Shown here in pieces: positions 8,500 through 16,135 of a stretch of DNA of 64,000 bases; the stretch's first letter is position 1, and every line of letters begins with the position of its first letter. A program made the position numbers and the translations under genes. The notes under the pieces are model-generated. The model did no database searches. It was not told the origin of the DNA and worked only from the letters and a program-made list of their open reading frames with translations. The DNA is from JAJNBA01 sp035512775. Lineage in GTDB: Bacteria > Actinomycetota > UBA4738 > HRBIN12. Location of the stretch: positions 1 through 64,000 of the forward strand of contig DATKDI010000006.1 in NCBI GenBank assembly GCA_035512775.1, read 5' to 3'.

Positions 8500-9215
8500 G
8501 GAGCCGCGATGATAGAGGAGTCTTGCTCGCCGAGCGCGACGGCTCGAGCCTCGTCGATGTCGGCGACGGGTCGTGTCTTCCCTTCATGGAGCGAGAGACC
8601 CATCCTTCCCGTGACGTCGTCGAGGGCGCAGAGTGCGCGCCGGATCTCGGGGCGTGCGCCCCACAGCACCACGTCGTCCACCCATCGCACGTGCCGGGCG
8701 CCCGTGCTCCGGACGGCGCGATCCAGCTCGCCCAGGACGGCGTTGGCCAGGACCGCAGAGGGATCCGGACCGATCGGGAGGCCGCGCACGCCGCGTTCTT
8801 GGAGGCGGCGGAGGAAGGTGACGGCGTGCGCCGCCTCCGGCCCCAGGAGCGAGGCGATCGTGTCGGGCGAGATCGAGCCGTAGCAATCCCGGATGTCGGC
8901 CACGGCGAACGCCGTGCCCGGGGGCGCCGCGCGGAGGACCCTCCGCAACGTCTTTCGCCAGGCGGCCCGGGCAGGTGCCCAGGGAGCAAGGATCGGTCCG
9001 TCCGCGGCCAGCCGTGTCCGGATCGCGAACGCCTCGGGGCCGAGCGCTCGCTCGATCCGGCCGGCGAGCGGACGCACGGCCTGCCGATACTCGGCCTCGC
9101 CGGCCGGATCGAGCCGGGTGAGCCATCGGATGCCGCCTCCGGGCTTCGGCACCGGCTCGAAGCGAGGGCCCGTGTCGTCGGTCCTCGCCGGCGGCCCCGG
9201 CGAACGTCGGTCCAA
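8496..9215 (-). CDS. Compact orphan reverse transcriptase
   Basis: The protein has 239 residues and is almost only an RT core. Residues 20-56 carry a fingers motif (PVPKPGGGIRWLTRLDP). Motif A is VADIRDCYGSI (Asp107). Motif B is GLPIGPDPSAVLANAVL (145-161). Motif C is RWVDDVVLW with the Asp180-Asp181 pair. Motif D is GLSLHEGKT with Lys213. No maturase, endonuclease, primase or Cas1 domain is present, and there is almost no thumb. Group II intron RTs are ruled out by size and retron RTs are unlikely from the WVDD box (they usually have YADD). The style is nearest to the unknown-group/defence-associated RTs, but I cannot assign a class. The start is TTG 9215, with GAGGAGG ten bases upstream. 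It is coupled to the downstream amidohydrolase by a GTGA overlap and divergent from an Lrp gene. Confidence 0.85.
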   Translation of the reverse strand: MDRRSPGPPARTDDTGPRFEPVPKPGGGIRWLTRLDPAGEAEYRQAVRPLAGRIERALGPEAFAIRTRLAADGPILAPWAPARAAWRKTLRRVLRAAPPGTAFAVADIRDCYGSISPDTIASLLGPEAAHAVTFLRRLQERGVRGLPIGPDPSAVLANAVLGELDRAVRSTGARHVRWVDDVVLWGARPEIRRALCALDDVTGRMGLSLHEGKTRPVADIDEARAVALGEQDSSIIAAP

Positions 9216-9343
9216 ACGAACGAGACCTCCTCACGGGGGAACCGGGAGGAGGAGACGGCGACCCTACCGTCACCCGGTCGTTCCGAGCAATGGGCCGTTC
9301 CGGGGATATCTCCCTCCCCCGCACCGTGTGGGAGCATGCTCGC

Positions 9344-9787
9344 GTGCTGGATGCACGCGATCTCGCGATCCTCACCGCCCTGCAGGACGACGCGCGAGCA
9401 ACCTACGCCGACGTGGGCTCGAAGGTAGGACTGTCGGCCTCCGCGGTGCACGATCGCGTCCGGAAGCTCGAGCAACAGGGGATCATCCGCGGCTACCGCG
9501 CGGTCCTGGACGCGGAGGCGATCGGCCTCTTCGTGACCGCCCTGATCGCGGTCACCCCGCTGGACCCCCATCAGCCGGACGACCTCCCGGCCCGCGTCCG
9601 CAAGCTCCCGGAGGTCGAGGACTGCTACTCGGTCGCGGGTGAGGCGAATTACGTGCTCAAGGTCCGGACGAGGACGACCGGCGACCTCGAAGACCTGATC
9701 AGGCGACTCCGCGAGAAAGCGGGAGTCACCACGAATACCACCATCGCCCTGTCGACCCCTTTCGAGGGCCGCCCGCTGCCGACCTGA
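9344..9787 (+). CDS. Lrp/AsnC family transcriptional regulator
   Basis: The protein has 147 residues, with an N-terminal HTH (LDARDLAILTALQDDARATY, then GLSASAVHDRVRKLE) and a C-terminal RAM domain from about residue 65 (VTPLDPHQPDD, EVEDCYSVAGEANYVLKVR). It probably senses an amino acid or related metabolite. GTG 9344 is chosen because GGGAG lies about seven bases upstream and the frame then begins directly with the HTH; an ATG 54 bases upstream lacks a site. It is divergent from the reverse transcriptase-amidohydrolase pair across 128 bases and may regulate it, as Lrp proteins often act on the adjacent divergent unit. The gap contains CGTTCCG twice, 18 bases apart start to start. Confidence 0.9.
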   Translation: MLDARDLAILTALQDDARATYADVGSKVGLSASAVHDRVRKLEQQGIIRGYRAVLDAEAIGLFVTALIAVTPLDPHQPDDLPARVRKLPEVEDCYSVAGEANYVLKVRTRTTGDLEDLIRRLREKAGVTTNTTIALSTPFEGRPLPT

Positions 9788-9867
9788 TCGAGGGGTCCCA
9801 TCTTCCCCGTTCGAAGTCTCATAATGGTCCGATCACCGGTCTCCCGATGAACGGATGAGAGGTTCCC

Positions 9868-12282
9868 ATGCCGAGCGATCTGGACACCCAGCCGAAGTAT
9901 CGCTTCGAGTTCACGAGCCGACCGAAGGAATCCGAGCGCGAGTATCGGACGCCCGCCCACTTCTGGGACCGGATCCGTCTGCTGGTCTTCCTCCTCGGCG
10001 CGTTCCTCGTGCTCGTCCTCGCCGGCGTGTCGGCGAACGACATGTCGTTCCGCAGCGCGCTCCAAGATCAGGTGGGCAAGCGGTGGTGGCTCCTCGCCCT
10101 CGCGGCGATCGAGGTGCTCCGCCAGCTCCACTACTACCTGCAGGAGCAGTCGAAGGGCTACTACCGCTTCTGGCGGAAGCTGCTCGACCGGGAGGAAGAA
10201 GCGCTCGGCAGGATCAACCCGTTCGTTCGGTTCCGGCTGGGGCGGCTCGCGCGACTCCTCGTGTTCGGCTGGATCTTCGGGGCGATCATCGCAGCGTTCA
10301 TCAGCACCCCGGGAGATCAGGTCAATGCCCTGGAGGCGTGGTTCCGGCTCCCCGGCATCATCAAGCAGACGTTCGGTCAGATCGTCTACTTCCTCTTCAT
10401 CATGTCGTTCGGGATCGTGCAGATCGGCGGGATCTTCTGGTTCATGTCGAGGGGCGGCACCGAGGTCTACATGCCCGACGACATCGACACGCGGTTCTCC
10501 GACGTGAAGGGGCAGGACGCCGTCCTCGAACGAGTGAAGGAGAACATCATCTTCCTGGAGGACCCGGAGGCGATCGAGAAGCGCGGCGGGTACGTCCCCG
10601 GCGGCCTGCTGCTCTGGGGGCCGCCTGGGACGGGCAAGACGCTGATGGCCCAGGCGGTCGCCGGCGAGACGGCCAAACCGTTCGTCTTCGTCGAGCCCGG
10701 TGCCTTCATCAACATGTTCATGGGCGTTGGCATCCTGAAGGTCAAGTCCCTGTATCGGAAGCTCCGCAAGCTCGCGACGCGCTACGGGGGCGTGATCGTG
10801 TTCATCGACGAAGCTGACTCCCTCGGCAACCGCGGCAACGCGGGTCCTCAGGGCGGCTGGGCGATGAACCCCGCGGTGACGCCGTGGACCAACGAGTTGA
10901 CCTGCAACGGGATGGGCTACGTCTCCGACGGGGGCCGCAACACGGTCTTCGAGCTGTCGCCACCCTTCGGCGGCGGTCAGACCGAGCGCATCCTCATGGG
11001 AGGTATGGGCGGGGGCGGCATGGGGACGCTGCAGGCGCTCCTGTCCGAGATGGACGGCTTGAAGAAGCCGCGAGGCCTGACGAACCGTCTCCGGAGGCTC
11101 CTCGGGATGAAGCCGAAGCCCCCGCCGCGGTACCGCATCCTTCACATCTTCGCGACGAACCAGCCGCACGTGCTCGACGAGGCGATGCTCCGCCCCGGAC
11201 GGATCGACCGGAAGTTCAAGGTCGGATACCCCCAGCTGGAAGGCCGCGTCGCCACGTACCGCTACTACTTCGACAAGGTGAACCACGGGCTCAGCGACGA
11301 GGAGATCACGAAGCTCGCGACGATCACGCCGTACGCGGGCGGGGCCGACATGAAGGACATCGTGAACGAGTCCCTCGTGATCGCCATCCGCGACGGCCGC
11401 GATCGGGTTGGCTGGACGGACGTCGTGAAGGCCAAGCACGTGAAGCAGCATGGGCTCCCCGACGACCACGAGTACATCGAGCGGGAGCGCCACGCGGTTG
11501 CCGTGCACGAGGCGTGTCACGCGGTCGCCGCCTATCACCTCCGCAAGCACATGACGATCGACCTCGCGACGATCGAGCGCCGGGGTGACGTCGGTGGATT
11601 CGTGTCCTCGATCCCGCCGGAGGATCAGTTCGTCCAATGGCGCTCAGAGCGCGAGATCGACGTGATCACGTTCCTCGCGTCGCTGGCCGGCGAGCGGCTC
11701 TTCTTCGACGGCGACCACTCCACCGGTGTGGGCGGGGACATGCGCGGAGCCACCGCGCTCACGACGCAGATGCTGGCGTACTTCGCGATGGGAGAGACCA
11801 TCGCCTCCCGGTCGGTGACGCTGGCCGGTCTCCGAGGACCGGTGCAGCCCGCGGAGACCGGTGCCGACCGCTCGCTGTTCGACACGGAGTTCGGCAAGTC
11901 GGTCGAGGCCAAACTGCGGGAGCTCTACGACAGGACGATAGCTCTTCTCGAGGCACACCGAGACGACGTCCTCACCGTCGCGCACGCCCTGGAGACGTAC
12001 AAGACGATCACCGGAGACGACGTCGAAGCCATCATCGAGGAACGCCAGGGCCCGAACATCGACGGGCGGCGCTATCACGACTCGCGATTCCTGGAGGAGC
12101 TCGAGACCTATCACGACGCGTGTGCTGCGGCACACCTCCAACATGGCGGTGTCGAAGGCACGATCCCGATCCCCGTGCCGCCGCCGCCGATCGGGGCGCT
12201 CGTCGGGGTCCAGCTCGGATCGGGGAACGGCCGGAGCGAGCAGCGCCAACGCATCGGTGGTACGGAACCCAGCGAAGAGTGA
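9868..12282 (+). CDS. Divergent membrane FtsH-like AAA+ zinc protease
   Basis: The protein has 804 residues. Hydrophobic helices lie at about 37-54, 129-145 and 172-193, with a weaker one near 73-85. The AAA module starts with DIDTRFSDVKGQDAV; Walker A is GPPGTGKT (251-258), Walker B is VFIDEADS (311-318) and the second region of homology is MLRPGRIDRKF. Between Walker B and sensor 1 lies an insert of about 65 residues with MGGMGGGGMG, absent from standard FtsH. The protease domain has HEACH (547-551) and the downstream GGDMRGAT that supplies the Asp ligand. It should extract and degrade membrane proteins. It is longer than canonical FtsH (about 650) and has a different membrane part, so it is an FtsH relative and not the orthologue. 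GAGAGG precedes the ATG; a CATAAT box is at 9820-9825. Confidence 0.85.
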   Translation: MPSDLDTQPKYRFEFTSRPKESEREYRTPAHFWDRIRLLVFLLGAFLVLVLAGVSANDMSFRSALQDQVGKRWWLLALAAIEVLRQLHYYLQEQSKGYYRFWRKLLDREEEALGRINPFVRFRLGRLARLLVFGWIFGAIIAAFISTPGDQVNALEAWFRLPGIIKQTFGQIVYFLFIMSFGIVQIGGIFWFMSRGGTEVYMPDDIDTRFSDVKGQDAVLERVKENIIFLEDPEAIEKRGGYVPGGLLLWGPPGTGKTLMAQAVAGETAKPFVFVEPGAFINMFMGVGILKVKSLYRKLRKLATRYGGVIVFIDEADSLGNRGNAGPQGGWAMNPAVTPWTNELTCNGMGYVSDGGRNTVFELSPPFGGGQTERILMGGMGGGGMGTLQALLSEMDGLKKPRGLTNRLRRLLGMKPKPPPRYRILHIFATNQPHVLDEAMLRPGRIDRKFKVGYPQLEGRVATYRYYFDKVNHGLSDEEITKLATITPYAGGADMKDIVNESLVIAIRDGRDRVGWTDVVKAKHVKQHGLPDDHEYIERERHAVAVHEACHAVAAYHLRKHMTIDLATIERRGDVGGFVSSIPPEDQFVQWRSEREIDVITFLASLAGERLFFDGDHSTGVGGDMRGATALTTQMLAYFAMGETIASRSVTLAGLRGPVQPAETGADRSLFDTEFGKSVEAKLRELYDRTIALLEAHRDDVLTVAHALETYKTITGDDVEAIIEERQGPNIDGRRYHDSRFLEELETYHDACAAAHLQHGGVEGTIPIPVPPPPIGALVGVQLGSGNGRSEQRQRIGGTEPSEE

Positions 12283-12311
12283 CCGAGGGCAGTTCGCTCG
12301 TTCCCCGCCGC

Positions 12312-12317
12312 TAGGAT
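12312..12317 (+). promoter_or_regulatory. -10 box for a leaderless cysS transcript
   Basis: TAGGAT ends six bases before the GTG start of cysS, so the first transcribed base is expected at or next to the start codon. No ribosome site is present, which agrees with leaderless translation. Confidence 0.6.
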
Positions 12318-12323
12318 TGGCGC

Positions 12324-13715
12324 GTGCGTCTTTACAACACGCTCACGCGTCGGGTCGAGGAGGTCGCTCCGGTCGAACCCCGCCGGGTGAAGATCTATGC
12401 CTGCGGTCCCACCGTGTACCGGTACGTCCACCTGGGCAATCTCCGCACGTTCATGCTGACCGACCTTATCCGGCGAACGCTCGAGTTCGAGGGGTACGAC
12501 GTCACCGAGGTCCAGAACATCACCGACGTCGGACACATGACCGACGAATCCTCCCCCGAGGCGGTGGACAAGATGCTTTTGGCCGTCGAGGACGAGGGGC
12601 TGCAGCCGCTCGAGATCGCCGAGAAGTACACGAAGGAGGCGCTCGACGACATGGCCGCCGTCGGGATACGTCTGCCGGACATCATGCCGAAGGCCACCGA
12701 CCACATCCCCGAGATGATCGACCTCACGGCCACGCTGATCGAGCGAGAGCACGCCTACGTCGTCGAGACGGGCTCCGTCTACTACGACGTCACCAGTTTC
12801 CCCGGCTACGGGAAGCTCTCCGGGAACACGTTGGACAAGCTGAAGGCGGGGCACCGCGACCTCGAGACGGATCCGGCGAAGCGACATCCCGCGGACTTCG
12901 CGCTCTGGAAGTCGGCGGGACCCGGGCGTTTGATGAAGTGGCCCAGCCCGTGGGGTGAGGGCTTCCCCGGGTGGCACGTCGAATGCTCGGCGATGTCGAT
13001 GAGATACCTCGGCGATCGGTTCGACATCCACACGGGCGGTAACGACCTGAAGTTCCCCCACCATGAGGACGAGATCGCGCAATCCGACGGCGCGGTCGGC
13101 CACGAGGTGGTCTCCACGTGGGTGCACGGCGGATTCCTGCGGCTCACCGGCCAGAAGATCGCGAAGTCGACCGGCAACGTGATCCGCGCGGCGGAGCTGG
13201 TGGAGCGCGGCCTCGACCCGCTTGCCTTCCGGTGGCTCACCTTCCAGACCCGGTACCGCTCGGAGATGGATTTCACCTGGGAGGTGATGGAGACCGCCGA
13301 CCAGCGCGTGAAGCAACTGCGGCGTCACGTCGCGGAGTGGGGGAAGCCATCCGATCCTCAGAGCGCGGCCGCGAAGGACTTCGACGTCCGCTTCCGGGAA
13401 GCGCTCGGGAACGATCTGGACATGCCGTCCGCGGTCCGGGCGGTGAATGATCTCGATCACTCGAGCGAGGTGGCGCCCGGCGAGAAGCGCGCCCTCCTCG
13501 CGGCCTGGGACCACGTCCTCGGTCTCGACCTCGAGCGAGAGGCGCAGGCCGGATGGGAGCCCACCGAGGAGATGCGCAGGCTCGTCGCGGAGCGCGATGC
13601 GGCGCGCGAGACGAAGGATTACGCGCGCTCGGACGAGCTCCGGGACGAGCTCCAGGCGATGGATCTCGAGGTCATGGACACCGCGGAGGGCACCAAGGTT
13701 CGTCCCCGGGACTAG
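12324..13715 (+). CDS. cysS: Cysteinyl-tRNA synthetase
   Basis: The protein has 463 residues, the family's normal length, and charges tRNA-Cys in the cytoplasm. The class I HIGH box appears as HLGN in ACGPTVYRYVHLGNLR. Zinc and cysteine binding comes from ACGPTVY, GWHVECSAM and the HTGGNDLKFPHHEDE segment. KMSKS is the variant KIAKS. A DALR-type anticodon domain occupies the C-terminal third. The family also includes MshC of mycothiol synthesis, but MshC is shorter and lacks this C-terminal part, so CysS is favoured. It starts on a GTG that appears leaderless. Confidence 0.95.
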   Translation: MRLYNTLTRRVEEVAPVEPRRVKIYACGPTVYRYVHLGNLRTFMLTDLIRRTLEFEGYDVTEVQNITDVGHMTDESSPEAVDKMLLAVEDEGLQPLEIAEKYTKEALDDMAAVGIRLPDIMPKATDHIPEMIDLTATLIEREHAYVVETGSVYYDVTSFPGYGKLSGNTLDKLKAGHRDLETDPAKRHPADFALWKSAGPGRLMKWPSPWGEGFPGWHVECSAMSMRYLGDRFDIHTGGNDLKFPHHEDEIAQSDGAVGHEVVSTWVHGGFLRLTGQKIAKSTGNVIRAAELVERGLDPLAFRWLTFQTRYRSEMDFTWEVMETADQRVKQLRRHVAEWGKPSDPQSAAAKDFDVRFREALGNDLDMPSAVRAVNDLDHSSEVAPGEKRALLAAWDHVLGLDLEREAQAGWEPTEEMRRLVAERDAARETKDYARSDELRDELQAMDLEVMDTAEGTKVRPRD

Positions 13716-13720
13716 GCGGC

Positions 13721-14020
13721 TCAGCCGACGCCGAGAGGCGTGCCCAGACGCCGGGCGGCCGCCTTGAGCGCGTCGGAGAGGAACGAGGTGACCTCGGGGT
13801 CGAAAGGAGGCGCGGGTCGCGAGGAGATCACGCAGGAACACGACGGTGTGGTCTCGATGTCCATCATGTACGCGAGGCAGCGAGGCTCGTCCGCCGAGAC
13901 CGGATGATCCCCGATCCGGCCCCAGTCGACCGCCGACACGTCGACGCGGCTGGACGCTCGGAGGTACTTGTCCAGGTCGAACTCCGAGGTGTCCATCTTC
14001 ATGAGCTCGTCCCTCGCCAC
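13721..14020 (-). pseudogene. Truncated, double-frameshifted gene remnant
   Basis: The first 48 residues (KMDTSEFDLDKYLRAS, DEPRCLAYMMDIE) look like a real protein. After MDIE the frame reads an odd Cys/Ser/Pro-rich stretch, while the +1 frame there gives HTVVFLRDLLATRASF, a sensible helix. An extra T in TTTCGACCCC then restores the frame to DPEVTSFLS. After that the frame runs into DALKAAARRLGTPLGVG and stops. This pattern suggests two compensating single-base indels and a lost 3' part. I recall similar N-termini in actinobacterial ferritin-like or desaturase-like proteins but cannot confirm this. The end is convergent with cysS, five bases apart. Confidence 0.5.
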
Positions 14021-14109
14021 GGCGCGCTGCCGATCATCCTCATCCTGCCTTCACCACCCTGGTTCGCACCATCCGGGCGACAGGATCACCCCGAGGTCGG
14101 TCCATGTGG

Positions 14110-15207
14110 TCAAGACACGACCTGGAGCTCGCGCGTGCTCCGGTTGAGGCGCTCGACCCCGTCCGCGGTCACGGCCACGATGTCCTCGATCCGGATGCCG
14201 AAGCGCCCTTTGAGATAGACGCCCGGCTCCACGGAGAAGGTCATACCGGGCTCAAGGACCGTCCGGTCGCCCTCCACCATGTACGGGGGTTCGTGCAGAT
14301 CGAGGCCGATGCCGTGCCCGGTCCGGTGGATGAAGCGCTCACCGTAGCCCGCGGCGTCGACGATCGTTCGTGCCGTCCGGTCGACCTCCTGGGCCTCCAG
14401 TCCGGGCCGCACGGCCTCGACGGCTGCCGCCTGAGCCTCCTGGACGGCCGCGTAGGCGTGCTCGAATCCCTCCGGTGGATCGCCGACCACCACGGTTCGG
14501 GTCGTGTCGCTGAAGTAGCCCCCCAGCTGTCCCCCGAAGTCCATCACGACCGCGTCGCGCGGCAGGATCGTCCGGCCCCCGGGCTCGTGATGGGGGGAAG
14601 CCGCGTTGGGCCCGCTCGCCACGATCGTGAAATCGGCGCGATCGTGTCCGTTCCGGACGAGCAGCTCCGCGAGGTCGTGGGCGACGTCCTCTTCGCTGCG
14701 GCCCTGGAACGACATCGAGACGACCTGGCGGAAGGTCTCGTCGGCGGCGCGTCCGGCGCGCCGGAGCGCCCCGAGCTCGTGCTCGTCCTTGACGGCGCGG
14801 AGGCGAACCATCACCGAAGACGCCGGCGAGAACGCGGCGTCGGGCAGCTCGCGCTGAAGGCCGAGGAGATGGGACGCCCAAAGCCGATCCGCGACGGCGA
14901 TCCGCTCGACCCCGGCGAGCACGCTCGCGGCGGTCTCGAAGGGGTCGGACCCGTCTCGCCAGGGCATCAGCCCGAGGTGGTCCCCCAAAGGGGAGGCTTC
15001 GGCGAGCGCCCGCTCGAGCTCGGGGACGAGCATGACGGGGTCGCGGTGGGAGCGGAGCACGAGCAGGGTCGGACGTGGGAGCGGCATCGGATCGTAGCCG
15101 GTCAGGTACGCGAGGTCGCGCGAGGGCGACACCACGAGCGCGTCCAGGTCCTGGCTCGCGGTTTCCTCCGCCGCTCTCGCGAGCCGATCGAGATAGACCG
15201 CCTTCAC
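14110..15207 (-). CDS. M24 Xaa-Pro peptidase
   Basis: The protein has 365 residues: an N-terminal creatinase-like domain and a pita-bread metallopeptidase domain. Metal ligands are visible: the two Asp of VMDFGGQLGGYFSDTTRT, His in HRTGHGIGLDLHEPP, and the two Glu of FSVEPGVYL and GIRIEDIVAV. It removes N-terminal residues before proline from peptides in the cytoplasm. GTG 15207 overlaps the stop of the upstream kinase-like gene in GTGA. M. tuberculosis has pepE (Rv2089c) at the corresponding place near helY and tatC, which supports the assignment. Confidence 0.92.
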   Translation of the reverse strand: MKAVYLDRLARAAEETASQDLDALVVSPSRDLAYLTGYDPMPLPRPTLLVLRSHRDPVMLVPELERALAEASPLGDHLGLMPWRDGSDPFETAASVLAGVERIAVADRLWASHLLGLQRELPDAAFSPASSVMVRLRAVKDEHELGALRRAGRAADETFRQVVSMSFQGRSEEDVAHDLAELLVRNGHDRADFTIVASGPNAASPHHEPGGRTILPRDAVVMDFGGQLGGYFSDTTRTVVVGDPPEGFEHAYAAVQEAQAAAVEAVRPGLEAQEVDRTARTIVDAAGYGERFIHRTGHGIGLDLHEPPYMVEGDRTVLEPGMTFSVEPGVYLKGRFGIRIEDIVAVTADGVERLNRSTRELQVVS

Positions 15208-16130
15208 AGCTTGAAGAGGATCGGCCGGGGCACGATCTGGAACGTGGCGGGGGTCGTCCCGAGTGTGACGCCGTCGGCGAGAACCGGCATCGGCCGTTCC
15301 GGTCGGACCTCGAAGCGGATCTTCGCTTTCAGCTCCTCGATGTGCGGGTCGGGGACGTGATCGCCGTGGCGGAACAGGCGCGGGAGCTGCGTGTAGGCGC
15401 CGGACCGCGGCCCGGTGAACACGAGAGCGTCCAGCACGCCGTCCCCGGGGAACGAGCGCGGCGACAGCCGAAGACCGCCACCGGTGAACTGAGCGTTCGC
15501 CACGACGACGTTCCACGCCCGGCCTTCCCACGTGCGCGTGTCGTGCTCGATGGTGAACCTCAACGCCTTCGTCTTCAGGTAACCGCACCAGAAGCCGTAG
15601 AAGCGGCGCGAGCCGCCGAGCCACGCCGGAGCCTTCGCCGCGCACGCGACTTGCTGGGCCCCCATCCCCACCTGCGCCAGGTTGTGCCCGTATCGTGTGC
15701 GGCGCTCGCCGCTGGTCCCGGTCGTCGTGATCTTCATGAGGTCCAGGGCGTAGGTGTTGTCCCCGACCAGATGCGCCGCGGCCGACTCGGTGTCCCCGGG
15801 CACGCCGAAGCTGCGGACGAGGTCGCATCCGCTCCCGGCGCCGATCACGCCGAGCACCGGGTCCTCGCGGATCGGCCGGCCCTCCCGGAACATCCCGTTC
15901 ACCACGTCCTGGACCGTCTCGTCGTTCCCGACCGCGACGAGGAACCGGAATCCCTCATCCAGCGCGCTGGTCGCGAGCGCCGAGGGATCCGCCCCGTTCG
16001 CCACGAGGGTCCGGTGCTCGAGCCCGCGCTCGTCGAGCGCGCGTTCGAGTACCGGAAGCTGGTCGAGGACCCCCGCCCGCGGGTCGGCGATCACCGCGAT
16101 GGTGCCGAACGGGCTGGCCATGGTGGGCAT
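15204..16130 (-). CDS. Diacylglycerol-kinase-family protein, variant ATP motif
   Basis: The protein has 308 residues. It has the LCB5/DAGK fold: ADPRAGVLDQLPVLE at the start, VGNDETVQDVVNGM, and GAGSGCDLVRSFG near residue 100, then the C-terminal beta domain ending PATFQIVPR. In the family the ATP loop is GGDGT; here it is VGNDET, although the following VxNG is kept. It may still be a lipid kinase or have changed substrate; the second family member in this window (19599-20513) has the standard loop. ATG 16130 follows the helY stop by five bases; a second ATG nine bases inside is also possible. It is coupled to the peptidase downstream. Confidence 0.8.
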   Translation of the reverse strand: MPTMASPFGTIAVIADPRAGVLDQLPVLERALDERGLEHRTLVANGADPSALATSALDEGFRFLVAVGNDETVQDVVNGMFREGRPIREDPVLGVIGAGSGCDLVRSFGVPGDTESAAAHLVGDNTYALDLMKITTTGTSGERRTRYGHNLAQVGMGAQQVACAAKAPAWLGGSRRFYGFWCGYLKTKALRFTIEHDTRTWEGRAWNVVVANAQFTGGGLRLSPRSFPGDGVLDALVFTGPRSGAYTQLPRLFRHGDHVPDPHIEELKAKIRFEVRPERPMPVLADGVTLGTTPATFQIVPRPILFKL

Positions 16131-16135
16131 CGTAG

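Noticed and set aside
9216..9343. Retron msr-msd RNA next to the reverse transcriptase
   Set aside because: No long inverted repeats of the kind that frame msr-msd are present, and the WVDD motif is not retron-like.
9649..11637. 662-codon minus-strand open frame opposite the FtsH-like gene
   Set aside because: Composition is typical of an antisense GC shadow (His/Arg/Asp-rich), and the opposite strand has clear AAA and zinc motifs.
12324..13715. MshC (mycothiol ligase) instead of CysS
   Set aside because: Length of 463 residues and a full C-terminal anticodon-binding region fit CysS; MshC is about 410 residues and lacks this part.
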